Source of the DNA: Roseiarcus sp963820795
Lineage (GTDB): Bacteria > Pseudomonadota > Alphaproteobacteria > Rhizobiales > Beijerinckiaceae
Assembly (NCBI GenBank): GCA_963820795.1
Contig: CAWGBJ010000020.1
Coordinates: 124,001-188,000 of the forward strand
Direction: 5' to 3'
Length of the DNA stretch: 64,000 nt
The notes under the pieces are model-generated. The model did no database searches. It was not told where the DNA came from and saw nothing but the letters and a program-made list of their open reading frames with translations. A program made the position numbers and the translations under genes. Shown piece by piece: positions 1 to 8,355 of this stretch (position 1 is its first letter; each line of letters opens with the position of its first letter).

Positions 1-975
1 CTGTTCGCGGCGATCTCGCCCTCCATCAAGCTCGAAGGCGTCACGACCGTGTGCGGCGCCGCCGGCCCGATCGAGCAGGTGACGAACGTTGTCATCAACA
101 CCCTGGCGTTAGCCGGGCGCCAAGACATTCCGGTCGCCGCCGGCGCTTGGCGTCCCATCGTCGGCAATGCCAAGGCCGACATGGAAGCCCCGGTCCATTT
201 CGAGAAGAGGCTCGTGGCGAAGTTTGGCGACCGGTTGAAGAAATTCAATCCGCCGGCGCCGACTCCAGCCATTCGGCCAATCGAGCGGCACGCCGTCGAT
301 TTCATACTGGCGAAGGCGCTTGGATCTCCCGGAGAGATAACCCTCGTCGCGACAGGCCCGATGACGAATCTTGCAATGGCGTTCCTTCAGGAATCGCGGC
401 TCAGCGCGGCCCTTAAGCGCCTCGTGCTCCTTGGCGGAAGTTTCGTCACCCCGGGCAACATCACTCCGCTTTCGGAATACAACGTCTGGGCGGATCCGGA
501 AGCCGCGCGCATTGTTCTGAACGCCGGCGTCGAGACGATCCTCGTCCCGCTCGATGTATGCGAGGACAACCGCGCCGCCGCAAGCATGCTCACTCGCGAC
601 GATCTCGCCGACCTTGCCGGGGCCGGAGATCATGCCGCGTTGGCGATGATCCAGGAGAGCTTCCCGATCTACATCGATATCTGGCGGGAGTTTTTCGCTC
701 TTGTCGGCTTTCCGATGGACGACATCATTGCCGTCGCGCTTGCCTTCGATCCTACCCTCTGCACGATGACGGAGCCGCTTTTCGTCGACGTTGTCCTCGA
801 CGGACGGATCGCGCGCGGACAGACGGTCGCCTACCGCGGCCGTCAGCTCATGCCCGCCAGCGGGGCGAAGACGACTCGAATCTGCACTGACATCGATGGG
901 CGGCGCTTCATGGGCATCTTCAAGGAGTCCATCGCCCGCTATGCGGACCTCGGCCGCGAGAGCTTAAGGGCATGA
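1..975 (+). CDS. Nucleoside hydrolase family protein (5' partial)
   Basis: The reading frame is open to the window edge, so the N-terminus, which would hold the DxDPGxDDA calcium-binding motif, is missing. The visible part matches the inosine/uridine-preferring nucleoside hydrolase family: VTTVCGAAG near the start, GPMTNLAMA, the LGG stretch and N-x-W-x-DPEAA. These enzymes cleave the N-glycosidic bond of ribonucleosides. The late motif that usually reads HDPxAxA is MDDIIAVAL here, so the usual catalytic His appears replaced by Asp while the metal-binding Asp is kept; substrate or activity may be altered. The stop overlaps the next start as ATGA, so the two hydrolases are translationally coupled and may form a pair. 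Confidence 0.85.
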   Translation: MFAAISPSIKLEGVTTVCGAAGPIEQVTNVVINTLALAGRQDIPVAAGAWRPIVGNAKADMEAPVHFEKRLVAKFGDRLKKFNPPAPTPAIRPIERHAVDFILAKALGSPGEITLVATGPMTNLAMAFLQESRLSAALKRLVLLGGSFVTPGNITPLSEYNVWADPEAARIVLNAGVETILVPLDVCEDNRAAASMLTRDDLADLAGAGDHAALAMIQESFPIYIDIWREFFALVGFPMDDIIAVALAFDPTLCTMTEPLFVDVVLDGRIARGQTVAYRGRQLMPASGAKTTRICTDIDGRRFMGIFKESIARYADLGRESLRA

Positions 976-1916
976 CAATCGGGCAAGCGCCTGCAACGCC
1001 GATCCTGTTGGACTGCGATCCTGGACATGACGACGCGATTGCGATTGTCATGGCCCATCGCTCTCCGGCAGTCGATCTCCTCGGGGTGACCGTGACGTGT
1101 GGCAATGCCGAAATCGACAAGACGGTTTCGAACGCGCTGCGAATCTTGCAATTCATCGGGGCAACCGACGTGCCTGTCGCCGCCGGTTGCCGCCGACCGC
1201 TTGCCCGCCCGCTGGCGGTCGGCGCGGCGGATGGTCCAAGCGGACTGGAGGGCTCCCCCTATCTGCCGGCCGCCACGAAAGCCGTTGAGCCGCTCCACGC
1301 CGTAGATTTTCTCGCCGAGACGCTGCTGAAAGCGCCCGAGCCTCTGCAAATCGTCGCAACAGGGCCGCTCTGCAATCTCGGCCTCTTCGTGCTGAAATAC
1401 CGCCAACTATTACCGAAGATCAAGGACATCACCTGGATGGGCGGCGTCTTCTATCGGAAGAGCGAGATCATCACACCCACAGAATTCAACGCGTTCTGCG
1501 ACCCCGAGGCTCTGCGTCTCGTCCTCGACTCCGGTGTGCCGCTGACGGCGGTCGGTCTCGACGTGACGATGCAGGTGCTCGTCGAGGCGCCGCAATATGC
1601 CGAATTTGAAAAAATCGACACCGCGCTCGGGCGCGTCGTCGTCGACTGGCTGAAATTCTACGAGAGGCTGCATCGCAATTCGATGGGCGTCGGCGGCGCC
1701 CTGCATGATCCGCTGGCCCTAGCGCTGATCATTGATCCAACGTTGGTGCGAACCAGACCCGCCCATATCGCCGTCGAGCTCGCCGGCAGCTATACGCTCG
1801 GCGCGACCGTCGCCGATTTCTGGAATGAACGCGGCATGCCTCCGAACGCCAATATCGCCACGGAAGTTGACGCCGACCAATTCTTCGCCTTGCTCTACAG
1901 CTTGCTCCGCGACTAA
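972..1916 (+). CDS. Nucleoside hydrolase (IUNH family)
   Basis: 314 aa, close to the usual family length. The N-terminal DCDPGHDDA motif (residues about 14-22) that binds Ca2+ and ribose is intact. The later motifs ATGPLCNLG, FNAFCDPEA and ALHDPLALAL are also present, including the catalytic His missing from the upstream paralogue. It is expected to hydrolyse an N-riboside to ribose and free base in the cytoplasm. Its neighbours are the other hydrolase (4-nt overlap), an amidase-fold hydrolase and nicotinate-catabolic genes. I infer that a pyridine riboside such as nicotinamide or nicotinate riboside is a plausible substrate; a purine or pyrimidine nucleoside cannot be excluded. Confidence 0.92.
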   Translation: MTIGQAPATPILLDCDPGHDDAIAIVMAHRSPAVDLLGVTVTCGNAEIDKTVSNALRILQFIGATDVPVAAGCRRPLARPLAVGAADGPSGLEGSPYLPAATKAVEPLHAVDFLAETLLKAPEPLQIVATGPLCNLGLFVLKYRQLLPKIKDITWMGGVFYRKSEIITPTEFNAFCDPEALRLVLDSGVPLTAVGLDVTMQVLVEAPQYAEFEKIDTALGRVVVDWLKFYERLHRNSMGVGGALHDPLALALIIDPTLVRTRPAHIAVELAGSYTLGATVADFWNERGMPPNANIATEVDADQFFALLYSLLRD

Positions 1917-1943
1917 CGCTTACCGAAATAGGAGAATTCATCC

Positions 1944-2588
1944 ATGAGCATCGATGTCTTCTCATCCCATAGGAACGCCGAGACCGTGCGGCTCGACGCT
2001 AAGCGAGCGGCGATTGTGGTGGTTGATATGATCAACGAATTCTGCAAGCCCGGCGGGAAGATGGTTCTTCCTGGCTACGAGGCCCTCGTGCCCCCTCAAC
2101 TGGCCGTCATCGAGGCCGCGCGGAAGGCGGGGACGCCGGTCATTTGGGTTCACGACAGCCATCGGCGCAATATGCGGCGGGATCGCGAATGGCTGAAGCG
2201 AACGCCGCACTCGATCGAAGGAACGTGGGCTACCGAAATCATCGAGGACCTGGGCGCGCGCAGCGACGAGATTCATGTTGTGAAGCATCGGTATTCGTCA
2301 TTCTTCCAGACCGATCTTGACGTCACATTGAGAGACATGCTCGTCGAGCAAATCGTCATCTTCGGCGTCGTGACGAACATCTGCGTTCGCTCGACAGTCC
2401 ATGACGCGTTTTTCAATGGCTACGAGGTTGTCGTGCCGCACGACTGCTGCGCGGCGACGGGCCCCAGAGAGCAGGAAAGCACGCTCTACGATATTGCGAC
2501 GCATTTTGGCGTCGTTACTGAGGCGGAATGTGTCGTTGCTGCTCTTACGAATGGCGCGATCATTGCAAATATCCACCTTGCGGCGTGA
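1944..2588 (+). CDS. Isochorismatase-family cysteine hydrolase (nicotinamidase-related)
   Basis: 214 aa with the full cysteine-hydrolase triad: Asp in VVVDMINEF, Lys in VVKHRYSSFF and the nucleophilic Cys in VTNICVRST. The start is ATG behind a taggagaa ribosome site. The family splits C-N bonds of amides and carbamoyl compounds (nicotinamide, biuret, N-carbamoylsarcosine, ureidoacrylate). A HDSH motif is present, but the classical nicotinamidase DxHxxH metal site is not obvious, so nicotinamidase activity is inferred from context only. It follows the two nucleoside hydrolases by 27 nt, which fits one operon that releases and deamidates a base. Confidence 0.9.
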   Translation: MSIDVFSSHRNAETVRLDAKRAAIVVVDMINEFCKPGGKMVLPGYEALVPPQLAVIEAARKAGTPVIWVHDSHRRNMRRDREWLKRTPHSIEGTWATEIIEDLGARSDEIHVVKHRYSSFFQTDLDVTLRDMLVEQIVIFGVVTNICVRSTVHDAFFNGYEVVVPHDCCAATGPREQESTLYDIATHFGVVTEAECVVAALTNGAIIANIHLAA

Positions 2589-2738
2589 GCCTGTCACGCG
2601 TCGATGGTGTGTCATGAAAAATTGAGCGGCCGCTGGTTTGACCCGATGGCAAGGATTGAGGCAGGGGCGGATGGCATTGGATCAGGCCTCGCGCGAGAAT
2701 CCCGAAAGCAGCGCCGCTAAGTCGGGCGCAAGAGGAGG

Positions 2739-3247
2739 GTAACCATTTCACGCTTCGCCTACGACGAGACACCGATCCCGCCCTACGAAGCTTCGGGCCA
2801 CGATCTGGCAACTCATCCCGCACTTATAATTCGGCGTGCGCATCAGCGGGCGACTTTCTATTTCCAGCAGGTCATGAACGGCCTCGATCCTTACGCCCAC
2901 GCAGCAGGCGGCGCTCGGACACTATTGAAGCACGGGGAGCTATCGCAGAACTACCTCGGACGCCTCACGGCGATGGATCCCTCAACGATCAGCATCGTCG
3001 CAAGTTTGGTGAAGAACGGGCGTATAAAGCGTCTGGGTCGAAAAAGGATCAAACGTTGGCGATGATTCGGCTCACCGACGCGGGAGCCCGCTTTGCGACG
3101 GGACGGCTTGCCGATAGCATGGAAGTGGCGCTCCGCGTACTCACGCCATTGTCGCCCCCGAGCGAAATACCCTTATGGATCTTTTTCGCAGAATATTCGA
3201 CGGCGACGACAACTTCTCCTAAGGGCGAAGAGTCGCCCGTCTTCTAA
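2739..3247 (+). pseudogene. Decayed MarR-family regulator
   Basis: Pieces of a MarR regulator lie in different frames. One frame gives RRAHQRATFYFQQVMNGLD. The shifted frame gives LTPTQQAAL from about 2886. The first frame resumes with RTLLKHGELSQNYLGRLTAMDPSTI, and after about 3035 another frame gives GSKKDQT and AMIRLTDAGARF. At least three indels are needed, and no ATG, GTG or TTG starts the first segment (it runs back through gta/acc/att near 2739). The LGRLTAMD helix is shared with the intact MarR gene at 16566, so this looks like a second, broken copy of the pathway regulator. Sequencing error could account for some indels. Confidence 0.7.
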
Positions 3248-3264
3248 ACCAGCAGGAACCAACT

Positions 3265-4464
3265 ATGTCGCATGATGCTTCCGTCGGCGGCGGCGCGCGG
3301 AGCAAGCTCCTCATCCGCAATATCGGACTGATGCTGTCTGGCGCGCTTGAGAAGCCTACTCTGGACGCAGACGCCATCGTGGCGATTGACGGCGTGATCG
3401 TTGGGATCGGCCGGGGAAAAGATCTCGACATCAGCGGGGCGACGATCGTTGTCGACGCGCACGGCTCAGCGCTTGCGCCGGGCCTGATCGACAGTCACGT
3501 TCATCCGGTCGCCGGAGATTGGACGCCACGCCAGAACCAGCTCGGATGGATTGATTCCTGTCTCCACGGCGGGGTCACGACGATGATTTCGGCGGGGGAG
3601 GTTCATACCCCTGGCAGGCCGCGAGACATCGTCGGGCTCAAAGCGCTCGCAATCACGGCGCAGCGCACATTCTCGGCCTTCCGCGCGTCCGGAGTTAAGG
3701 TTCATGCCGGGGCGCCGGTGATCGAGCACGGAATGGTCGAAGACGACTTTCGTGAACTCGCCGCGGCGGGCGTGAAGCTCCTTGGCGAAGTAGGCTTGGG
3801 CTCGGTCAAGGACGCCGAAACGGCGGGGCAAATGGTCGCCTGGGCGCGCAAATATGGAATTCAGAGCACAATCCACACTGGAGGACCGTCCATTCCCGGT
3901 TCTGGCCTTATCGACAAGGATGTCGTTCTCGCGGCCGACGCCGACATCATCGGCCATATCAACGGTGGTCATACCGCCCTGCCGGACAACCAAATTGTTT
4001 GCCTCTGCGAGAGCTGCAATCGCGGCCTAGAACTCGTCCATAACGGCAACGAGCGCGCAGCGCTCTTAACTCTTCGGACCGCCAAGGAGCTCAAGCAGCT
4101 GGATCGCGTCATCCTCGGGACCGACGCCCCGGCAGGCTCGGGAGTTCAGCCGCTTGGGATTTTACGCATGATCTCCATGCTATCATCGCTCGGCGAAGTA
4201 CCGGCTGAATTCGCGTTCGCGTTCGCGACTGGAAACACCGCCCGTCTTCGCAATCTCGATTGCGGCCTTATTGAAGTCGGGCGCGCGGCTGACTTCGTTC
4301 TATTGGATCGGCCACAACATTCTGCCGGCCAAACGCTGCTCGAAAGCGTGCAACTCGGCGATATTCCTGGCGTAGGCATGACCGTCATCGATGGCCAAAT
4401 TCGTACCGGGCGTAGCCGGAACACTCCACCAGCGGTCGCTGTTCCTGAGGTCGTGGAGGCTTAA
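3265..4464 (+). CDS. ena: Enamidase (1,4,5,6-tetrahydro-6-oxonicotinate amidohydrolase)
   Basis: 399 aa amidohydrolase-superfamily protein. Metal ligands are recognisable: HVH at 78-80, E175 in GEVGLG, H204 in HTGGPSIPG, H231 in HINGG and D287 in GTDAP. The stretches GGVTTMISAGE, HTGGPSIPG, HINGG and the C-terminal SRNTPPA closely resemble the characterised Eubacterium barkeri enamidase as I remember it. That is a bifunctional Fe-Zn enzyme that opens tetrahydro-6-oxonicotinate to ammonia and 2-formylglutarate. The gene sits just upstream of the hydroxylase and reductase genes that would make this substrate. A related cyclic amidohydrolase activity is the main alternative. Confidence 0.85.
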   Translation: MSHDASVGGGARSKLLIRNIGLMLSGALEKPTLDADAIVAIDGVIVGIGRGKDLDISGATIVVDAHGSALAPGLIDSHVHPVAGDWTPRQNQLGWIDSCLHGGVTTMISAGEVHTPGRPRDIVGLKALAITAQRTFSAFRASGVKVHAGAPVIEHGMVEDDFRELAAAGVKLLGEVGLGSVKDAETAGQMVAWARKYGIQSTIHTGGPSIPGSGLIDKDVVLAADADIIGHINGGHTALPDNQIVCLCESCNRGLELVHNGNERAALLTLRTAKELKQLDRVILGTDAPAGSGVQPLGILRMISMLSSLGEVPAEFAFAFATGNTARLRNLDCGLIEVGRAADFVLLDRPQHSAGQTLLESVQLGDIPGVGMTVIDGQIRTGRSRNTPPAVAVPEVVEA

Positions 4465-4654
4465 CCGCGGCTAGCGCCTGTCTTCTCTTCGCCTAATGGT
4501 GAACGTTGGAAATCCCCGGATCGGGACCGTCAGCGCCGTCTGCCTCATTTTTGTGACGCCCGAAGCGACAGGGAGGGTATCTTTAGAGGACGCCCCTGCT
4601 GCATCTTGAGCGCTCGCCGTCGGGCGCTTCGAGCGTCTGATATGAACTGAACCC

Positions 4655-4680
4655 CGCGCAGGTCCTGTCGCGCAGGTCCT
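4655..4680 (+). repeat. Tandem 12-bp direct repeat upstream of the nicotinate operon promoter
   Basis: The 12-mer cgcgcaggtcct occurs at 4655-4666 and again at 4669-4680, with a 14-bp period. The second copy runs directly into the putative -35 box. The position would suit an activator or a repressor half-site, but no bound protein can be named from sequence. Confidence 0.5.
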
Positions 4681-4708
4681 TGACAAGGCGTCGGATCCGC
4701 TCGATCAT
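4680..4708 (+). promoter_or_regulatory. Putative sigma70-type promoter of the nicotinate operon
   Basis: A perfect TTGACA at 4680-4685 is followed after 17 bp by GATCAT at 4703-4708, four of six matches to TATAAT. Transcription would begin near 4715, upstream of the ATG at 4745. This favours that ATG over a TTG at 4709 as the start of the FAD-subunit gene. Confidence 0.45.
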
Positions 4709-4719
4709 TTGCATACAAA
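4708..4719 (+). promoter_or_regulatory. Palindrome over the promoter start site, candidate MarR operator
   Basis: TTTG-cata-CAAA is a perfect inverted repeat that overlaps the end of the -10 box and the predicted start site. MarR-family repressors bind short palindromes of this kind, and the operon ends with a marR gene. The assignment is inference; I did not see an identical copy at another promoter in the window. Confidence 0.4.
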
Positions 4720-4744
4720 CGTCCTACGCTTGGGCCGCTCGCAC

Positions 4745-5593
4745 ATGTACGCTCGCCCTTCCGACCTTGACGAAGCGCTCGGGTTGCTGGCCGAAGGCGG
4801 CGCTCGCATCATCGCCGGAGCGACTGACGTTTATCCGGGCGCGGGCGAGCGAGCGCTGGAGGGCTACTACGTCGACGTCTCCAATATCTCCACGTTGCGC
4901 GGCGCGCGTCTCGAAGGCGACGCCGTGCGCATCGGCGCCACGACGACGTGGAGCGATATCGTGGCGGCCGATCTGCCGCCCGCTTTCGAGGCGCTGAAAG
5001 TCGCAGCGCGTGACGTCGGCGCGGCCCAGATCCAGAATCGCGGCACGATCGCAGGCAATCTGTGCAACGCCTCGCCCGCCGCCGACGGCGTCCCGCCATT
5101 ACTGATCCTCGACGCCGAAGTGGAGCTTGCCTCCCGACGCGGGACGCGCCGTCTGGCGCTCGATGCTTTCATCAGCGGCGCCCGAAGCACGCTGCTGGCT
5201 CCCGACGAAGTGATGACCGCGGTTGTCACGCCCCTGCCCGCCCGGACAATGCGGTCGGCCTTCTTCAAGCTAGGAGCCCGGCGCTATCTCGTGATTTCGA
5301 TCGTGATGGTAGCGGTCGCGCTTGACGTCGTCGAGGGGATCGTGCGCGACGCGCGGATCGCCGTTGGCGCATGCTCCACAGTCGCCCAGCGGATTAGGGA
5401 AGCGGAGCGCCGGCTGATCGGCGCGCCGGCGCGCCCGGGCCTCGGAGGGTCTATCGAGGCGCGGGACCTCGCGGGACTGTCGCCGATCGACGACGTCCGC
5501 GCGCCCGCTGACTATCGTCGCGACGCCGCTTTGATCTTGCTCAGGCGGGCGATCGATGCTTGCGCGCTTGGCCAAACAGGAGGCGTCGTTTGA
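4745..5593 (+). CDS. FAD-binding subunit of molybdenum hydroxylase (nicotinate dehydrogenase NdhF-like)
   Basis: 282 aa from the ATG at 4745, which begins MYARPSDLDEAL as is typical of the family; a TTG at 4709 would add 12 residues. FAD-binding motifs are clear: IIAGATDVYPG near the N-terminus and TIAGNLCNASPAAD about 100 residues in. The xanthine-dehydrogenase-type medium subunit carries electrons from the Fe-S clusters to NAD or another acceptor. It directly precedes the fused Fe-S/molybdopterin subunit (1-nt overlap), giving an F-(S+L) layout. With enamidase and 6-hydroxynicotinate reductase next door, the substrate is most likely nicotinate. Confidence 0.88.
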   Translation: MYARPSDLDEALGLLAEGGARIIAGATDVYPGAGERALEGYYVDVSNISTLRGARLEGDAVRIGATTTWSDIVAADLPPAFEALKVAARDVGAAQIQNRGTIAGNLCNASPAADGVPPLLILDAEVELASRRGTRRLALDAFISGARSTLLAPDEVMTAVVTPLPARTMRSAFFKLGARRYLVISIVMVAVALDVVEGIVRDARIAVGACSTVAQRIREAERRLIGAPARPGLGGSIEARDLAGLSPIDDVRAPADYRRDAALILLRRAIDACALGQTGGVV

Positions 5594-8355
5594 TGCTCGA
5601 ACGCGCGCGACGGGTCTCCTTGAGCCTCAACGGTGAGCCGGCGCGCATTTCCGGATCGGCCCTCGAACGCCTCAGTTACGCGCTGCGCGAGGAATGCGGC
5701 CTGACGGGCGTTAAGGTAGGTTGCGACGCCGGTGATTGCGGCGCCTGCACGGTGCTCATCGATGGCGAGCCGGTTTGCGCCTGCCTGACTTCTGTTGGCC
5801 AGGCAGACGGACGCGCCGTCGAGACGATTGAAGGCCTCAGCGATGGCGAGGCGATCGTCGCGCAGCTTCGCGCGTCCTTCCGCGCCCACGGCGCCGCGCA
5901 ATGCGGCGTCTGCACCCCGGGCGTTCTGCTATCCGCAGTCGCCCTGTTGCGACGAGAGGCGCGGCCCGACGAAGAGGCGATCCAGAACGCGCTCGCGGGC
6001 GTGCTTTGCCGCTGCACTGGCTATCGCGCCATCCTCGACGCCGTGAAGGAGGCGCGCCTTTTCGGCGCCCACGAAGTCGTGGAATTGCCCGCTGAGAGCG
6101 CGGTCGGACGTCGCGTTCCCCGCCTTGACGGCGTCCGCAAGCTCTCCGGAGCGGAAGTCTTCGGCGCCGACGAATGGCCGGCGGAGGCACTTACGGCGCG
6201 CGCGGTGCGCTCTCCTTACGCGCATGCCGCGTTCGTTCTCGGCGACGTCCAGGCGTTCAAGCGCGCTCATCCCGGGATCGTCGCCGTCTTCACCGCCAAA
6301 GATGTGACCGGCGCGAATTGCTATGGGGTGATCCCGCCTTTCGCGGACCAGCCCGTGCTCGCGGAAAGCGTCGCGCGCTTTCGTGGCGAGGCAGTGGCGC
6401 TTGTGGTTGGCGAAGAGGAGACGATGCGCCATCTCGATCTCGCGACGTTTCCGGTCACTTGGAGCCCGCGGACAGCGGTGACGACGCTCGACGAGGCGCT
6501 CGAAGAAGGCGCCGAACGCGTTCACCCGCGGCGCCCTCGCAACATCCTGACAACCGGACGCGTGGCGCGCGGCGACGTTGCGGCGGGCCTCGCCGCGTCC
6601 GCCGTCGTCGTCGAAGGCGAATTCGAGACGGGTTTCGTCGAGCACGCCTATATCGAGCCCGAGGCGGGCTTTGCGCGCCGCGTCGGCGACCGCATCGAGA
6701 TTCAGGCCTGCACGCAGGCTCCCTATATGGATCGCGACGGCATCGCGAAAATCCTCGGCATCGCGCCCGAGCAGGTGCGCATCATTCCGACCGCGGTCGG
6801 CGGCGGCTTCGGCTCGAAGCTCGATCTGTCGATCCAACCCTTCATCGCAGTCGCCGCGTGGCGGCTCGATCGGCCGGTCCGCATGGTTTATTCGCGCCGC
6901 GAATCAATCATGACGACGACTAAGCGCCATCCCGCGCGCATCGTCGCTAGGGTCGGAGCGACGCGCGACGGCCGTCTCGCCGCGATGGACTTCACCGCCG
7001 ACTTCAATACCGGCGCCTACGCCTCCTGGGGACCGACGGTCGCCAACCGCGTGCCGGTGCACGCATCCGGCCCCTATCGGATGCCGCATTATCGCGCGCT
7101 GACGCGCGCGGTCCACACGCATCTCGTGCCCGCCGGCGCCTTTCGTGGCTTCGGCGTGCCGCAGAGCGCGATCGCGCAGGAGCAGCTCTACGACGAGCTC
7201 GCGCTTCGCCTCAAGATCGACCCGCTCGAATTCCGCATACTCAATGCGCTCGGCGCGGGCGAGCCGACCGTCACCGGCCAGGTGTTTGAAGACGGCATGG
7301 GCTTCAAGGCGTGTCTCGAGGCGCTCCGCCCGCATTGGCTTAGGATGCGCGCCGCGGCGGAACGGCACAACGCTAAGGCGCGAGGCGCGCTCAGGCGAGG
7401 CGCTGGCGTGGCGGGTATGTGGTACGGTTGCGGCAACACCTCGCTCTCGAATCCCTCGACGATGCGGCTCGGCCTCAGGCGCGACGGCCGGTTCTCTCTG
7501 TTCCAGGGCGCGGTCGATATCGGTCAGGGCTCGAACACGGTGATCGCGCAGATTTGCGCCGACGCGCTTGGCGCGCCGATTGGCCAGATCGATCTCGTGT
7601 CGGCCGACACCGACCTGACGCCGGACTGCGGCAAAACCTCCGCCTCGCGCCAGACCTTCGTCTCCGGCAATGCTGCCGCCCTCGCGGCGCGCGCAATGCG
7701 GCGCGAGATCCTGCGTCTCGCGAATGTTGGCGAGGATGCGAAGCTGCGTTTCGAGAAAGGCGTGGTCGCCATCGGGGACGCCGCCGGTGAGCGCCGCATC
7801 GAACTCGGCGCCCTGGCCGCCAACGCCGCCGGTTTCGTCGTCGAGGTTGTCGAGACGTTCGATCCGCCGACGACGCCGCTCGACGAGAACGGCCAAGGCG
7901 ACCCTTATGCGGTGTTCGGCTCCGGCGCGCATATCGCGGAGGTTGAGGTCGACGTGGAGCTCGGGCGTGTCAAAGTGCTGCGCCTCGTCTGCGCGCACGA
8001 CGTCGGCCGGGCGATCAATCCAACGCTGGTCGAAGGCCAGATCGAAGGCGGCGCGGCGCAGGGCCTCGGCCTCGCGCTCATGGAGGAGTTCTTCCCAGGC
8101 AAGGGCGAGAACCTTCACGATTATCTGATCCCGACGATTGGCGACGTGCCGCCGGTAGAGTGCATCCTGATCGAAGACGCCTCTTCGGTCGGCCCGTTCG
8201 GCGCGAAGGGCATCGGCGAGCAAGCGCTGATTCCGACCGCGCCGGCGATCTTCAACGCTATCCATCATGCGACCGGCGCGCGCATCCGGCGCGCGCCGGC
8301 GACCCCGGACCGGGTGCGCCAAGCCATTCTCGAGGCAGCGGGAGCGCGAGCGTGA
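5593..8355 (+). CDS. Fused [2Fe-2S]/molybdopterin hydroxylase, probable nicotinate dehydrogenase
   Basis: 920 aa. Residues 1-150 form the two-cluster ferredoxin-like subunit: C44, C49, C52 and C64 for the plant-type cluster, then C104, C107, C139 and C141 for the second. From about residue 170 the protein is the xanthine-dehydrogenase-type molybdopterin subunit, with GGGFGSKLD, AFRGFGVPQ, GQGSN and the catalytic Glu (about 876) in GAKGIGEQ. Such enzymes hydroxylate N-heterocycles with water. E. barkeri nicotinate dehydrogenase splits these parts over separate genes, so the small-large fusion is a notable difference. ATG 5593 overlaps the previous stop. Nicotinate to 6-hydroxynicotinate is inferred from context. 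Confidence 0.88.
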   Translation: MLERARRVSLSLNGEPARISGSALERLSYALREECGLTGVKVGCDAGDCGACTVLIDGEPVCACLTSVGQADGRAVETIEGLSDGEAIVAQLRASFRAHGAAQCGVCTPGVLLSAVALLRREARPDEEAIQNALAGVLCRCTGYRAILDAVKEARLFGAHEVVELPAESAVGRRVPRLDGVRKLSGAEVFGADEWPAEALTARAVRSPYAHAAFVLGDVQAFKRAHPGIVAVFTAKDVTGANCYGVIPPFADQPVLAESVARFRGEAVALVVGEEETMRHLDLATFPVTWSPRTAVTTLDEALEEGAERVHPRRPRNILTTGRVARGDVAAGLAASAVVVEGEFETGFVEHAYIEPEAGFARRVGDRIEIQACTQAPYMDRDGIAKILGIAPEQVRIIPTAVGGGFGSKLDLSIQPFIAVAAWRLDRPVRMVYSRRESIMTTTKRHPARIVARVGATRDGRLAAMDFTADFNTGAYASWGPTVANRVPVHASGPYRMPHYRALTRAVHTHLVPAGAFRGFGVPQSAIAQEQLYDELALRLKIDPLEFRILNALGAGEPTVTGQVFEDGMGFKACLEALRPHWLRMRAAAERHNAKARGALRRGAGVAGMWYGCGNTSLSNPSTMRLGLRRDGRFSLFQGAVDIGQGSNTVIAQICADALGAPIGQIDLVSADTDLTPDCGKTSASRQTFVSGNAAALAARAMRREILRLANVGEDAKLRFEKGVVAIGDAAGERRIELGALAANAAGFVVEVVETFDPPTTPLDENGQGDPYAVFGSGAHIAEVEVDVELGRVKVLRLVCAHDVGRAINPTLVEGQIEGGAAQGLGLALMEEFFPGKGENLHDYLIPTIGDVPPVECILIEDASSVGPFGAKGIGEQALIPTAPAIFNAIHHATGARIRRAPATPDRVRQAILEAAGARA

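Noticed and set aside
6904..8322. A 472-codon minus-strand open frame
   Set aside because: Antisense to the molybdenum hydroxylase gene, which has intact cofactor motifs.
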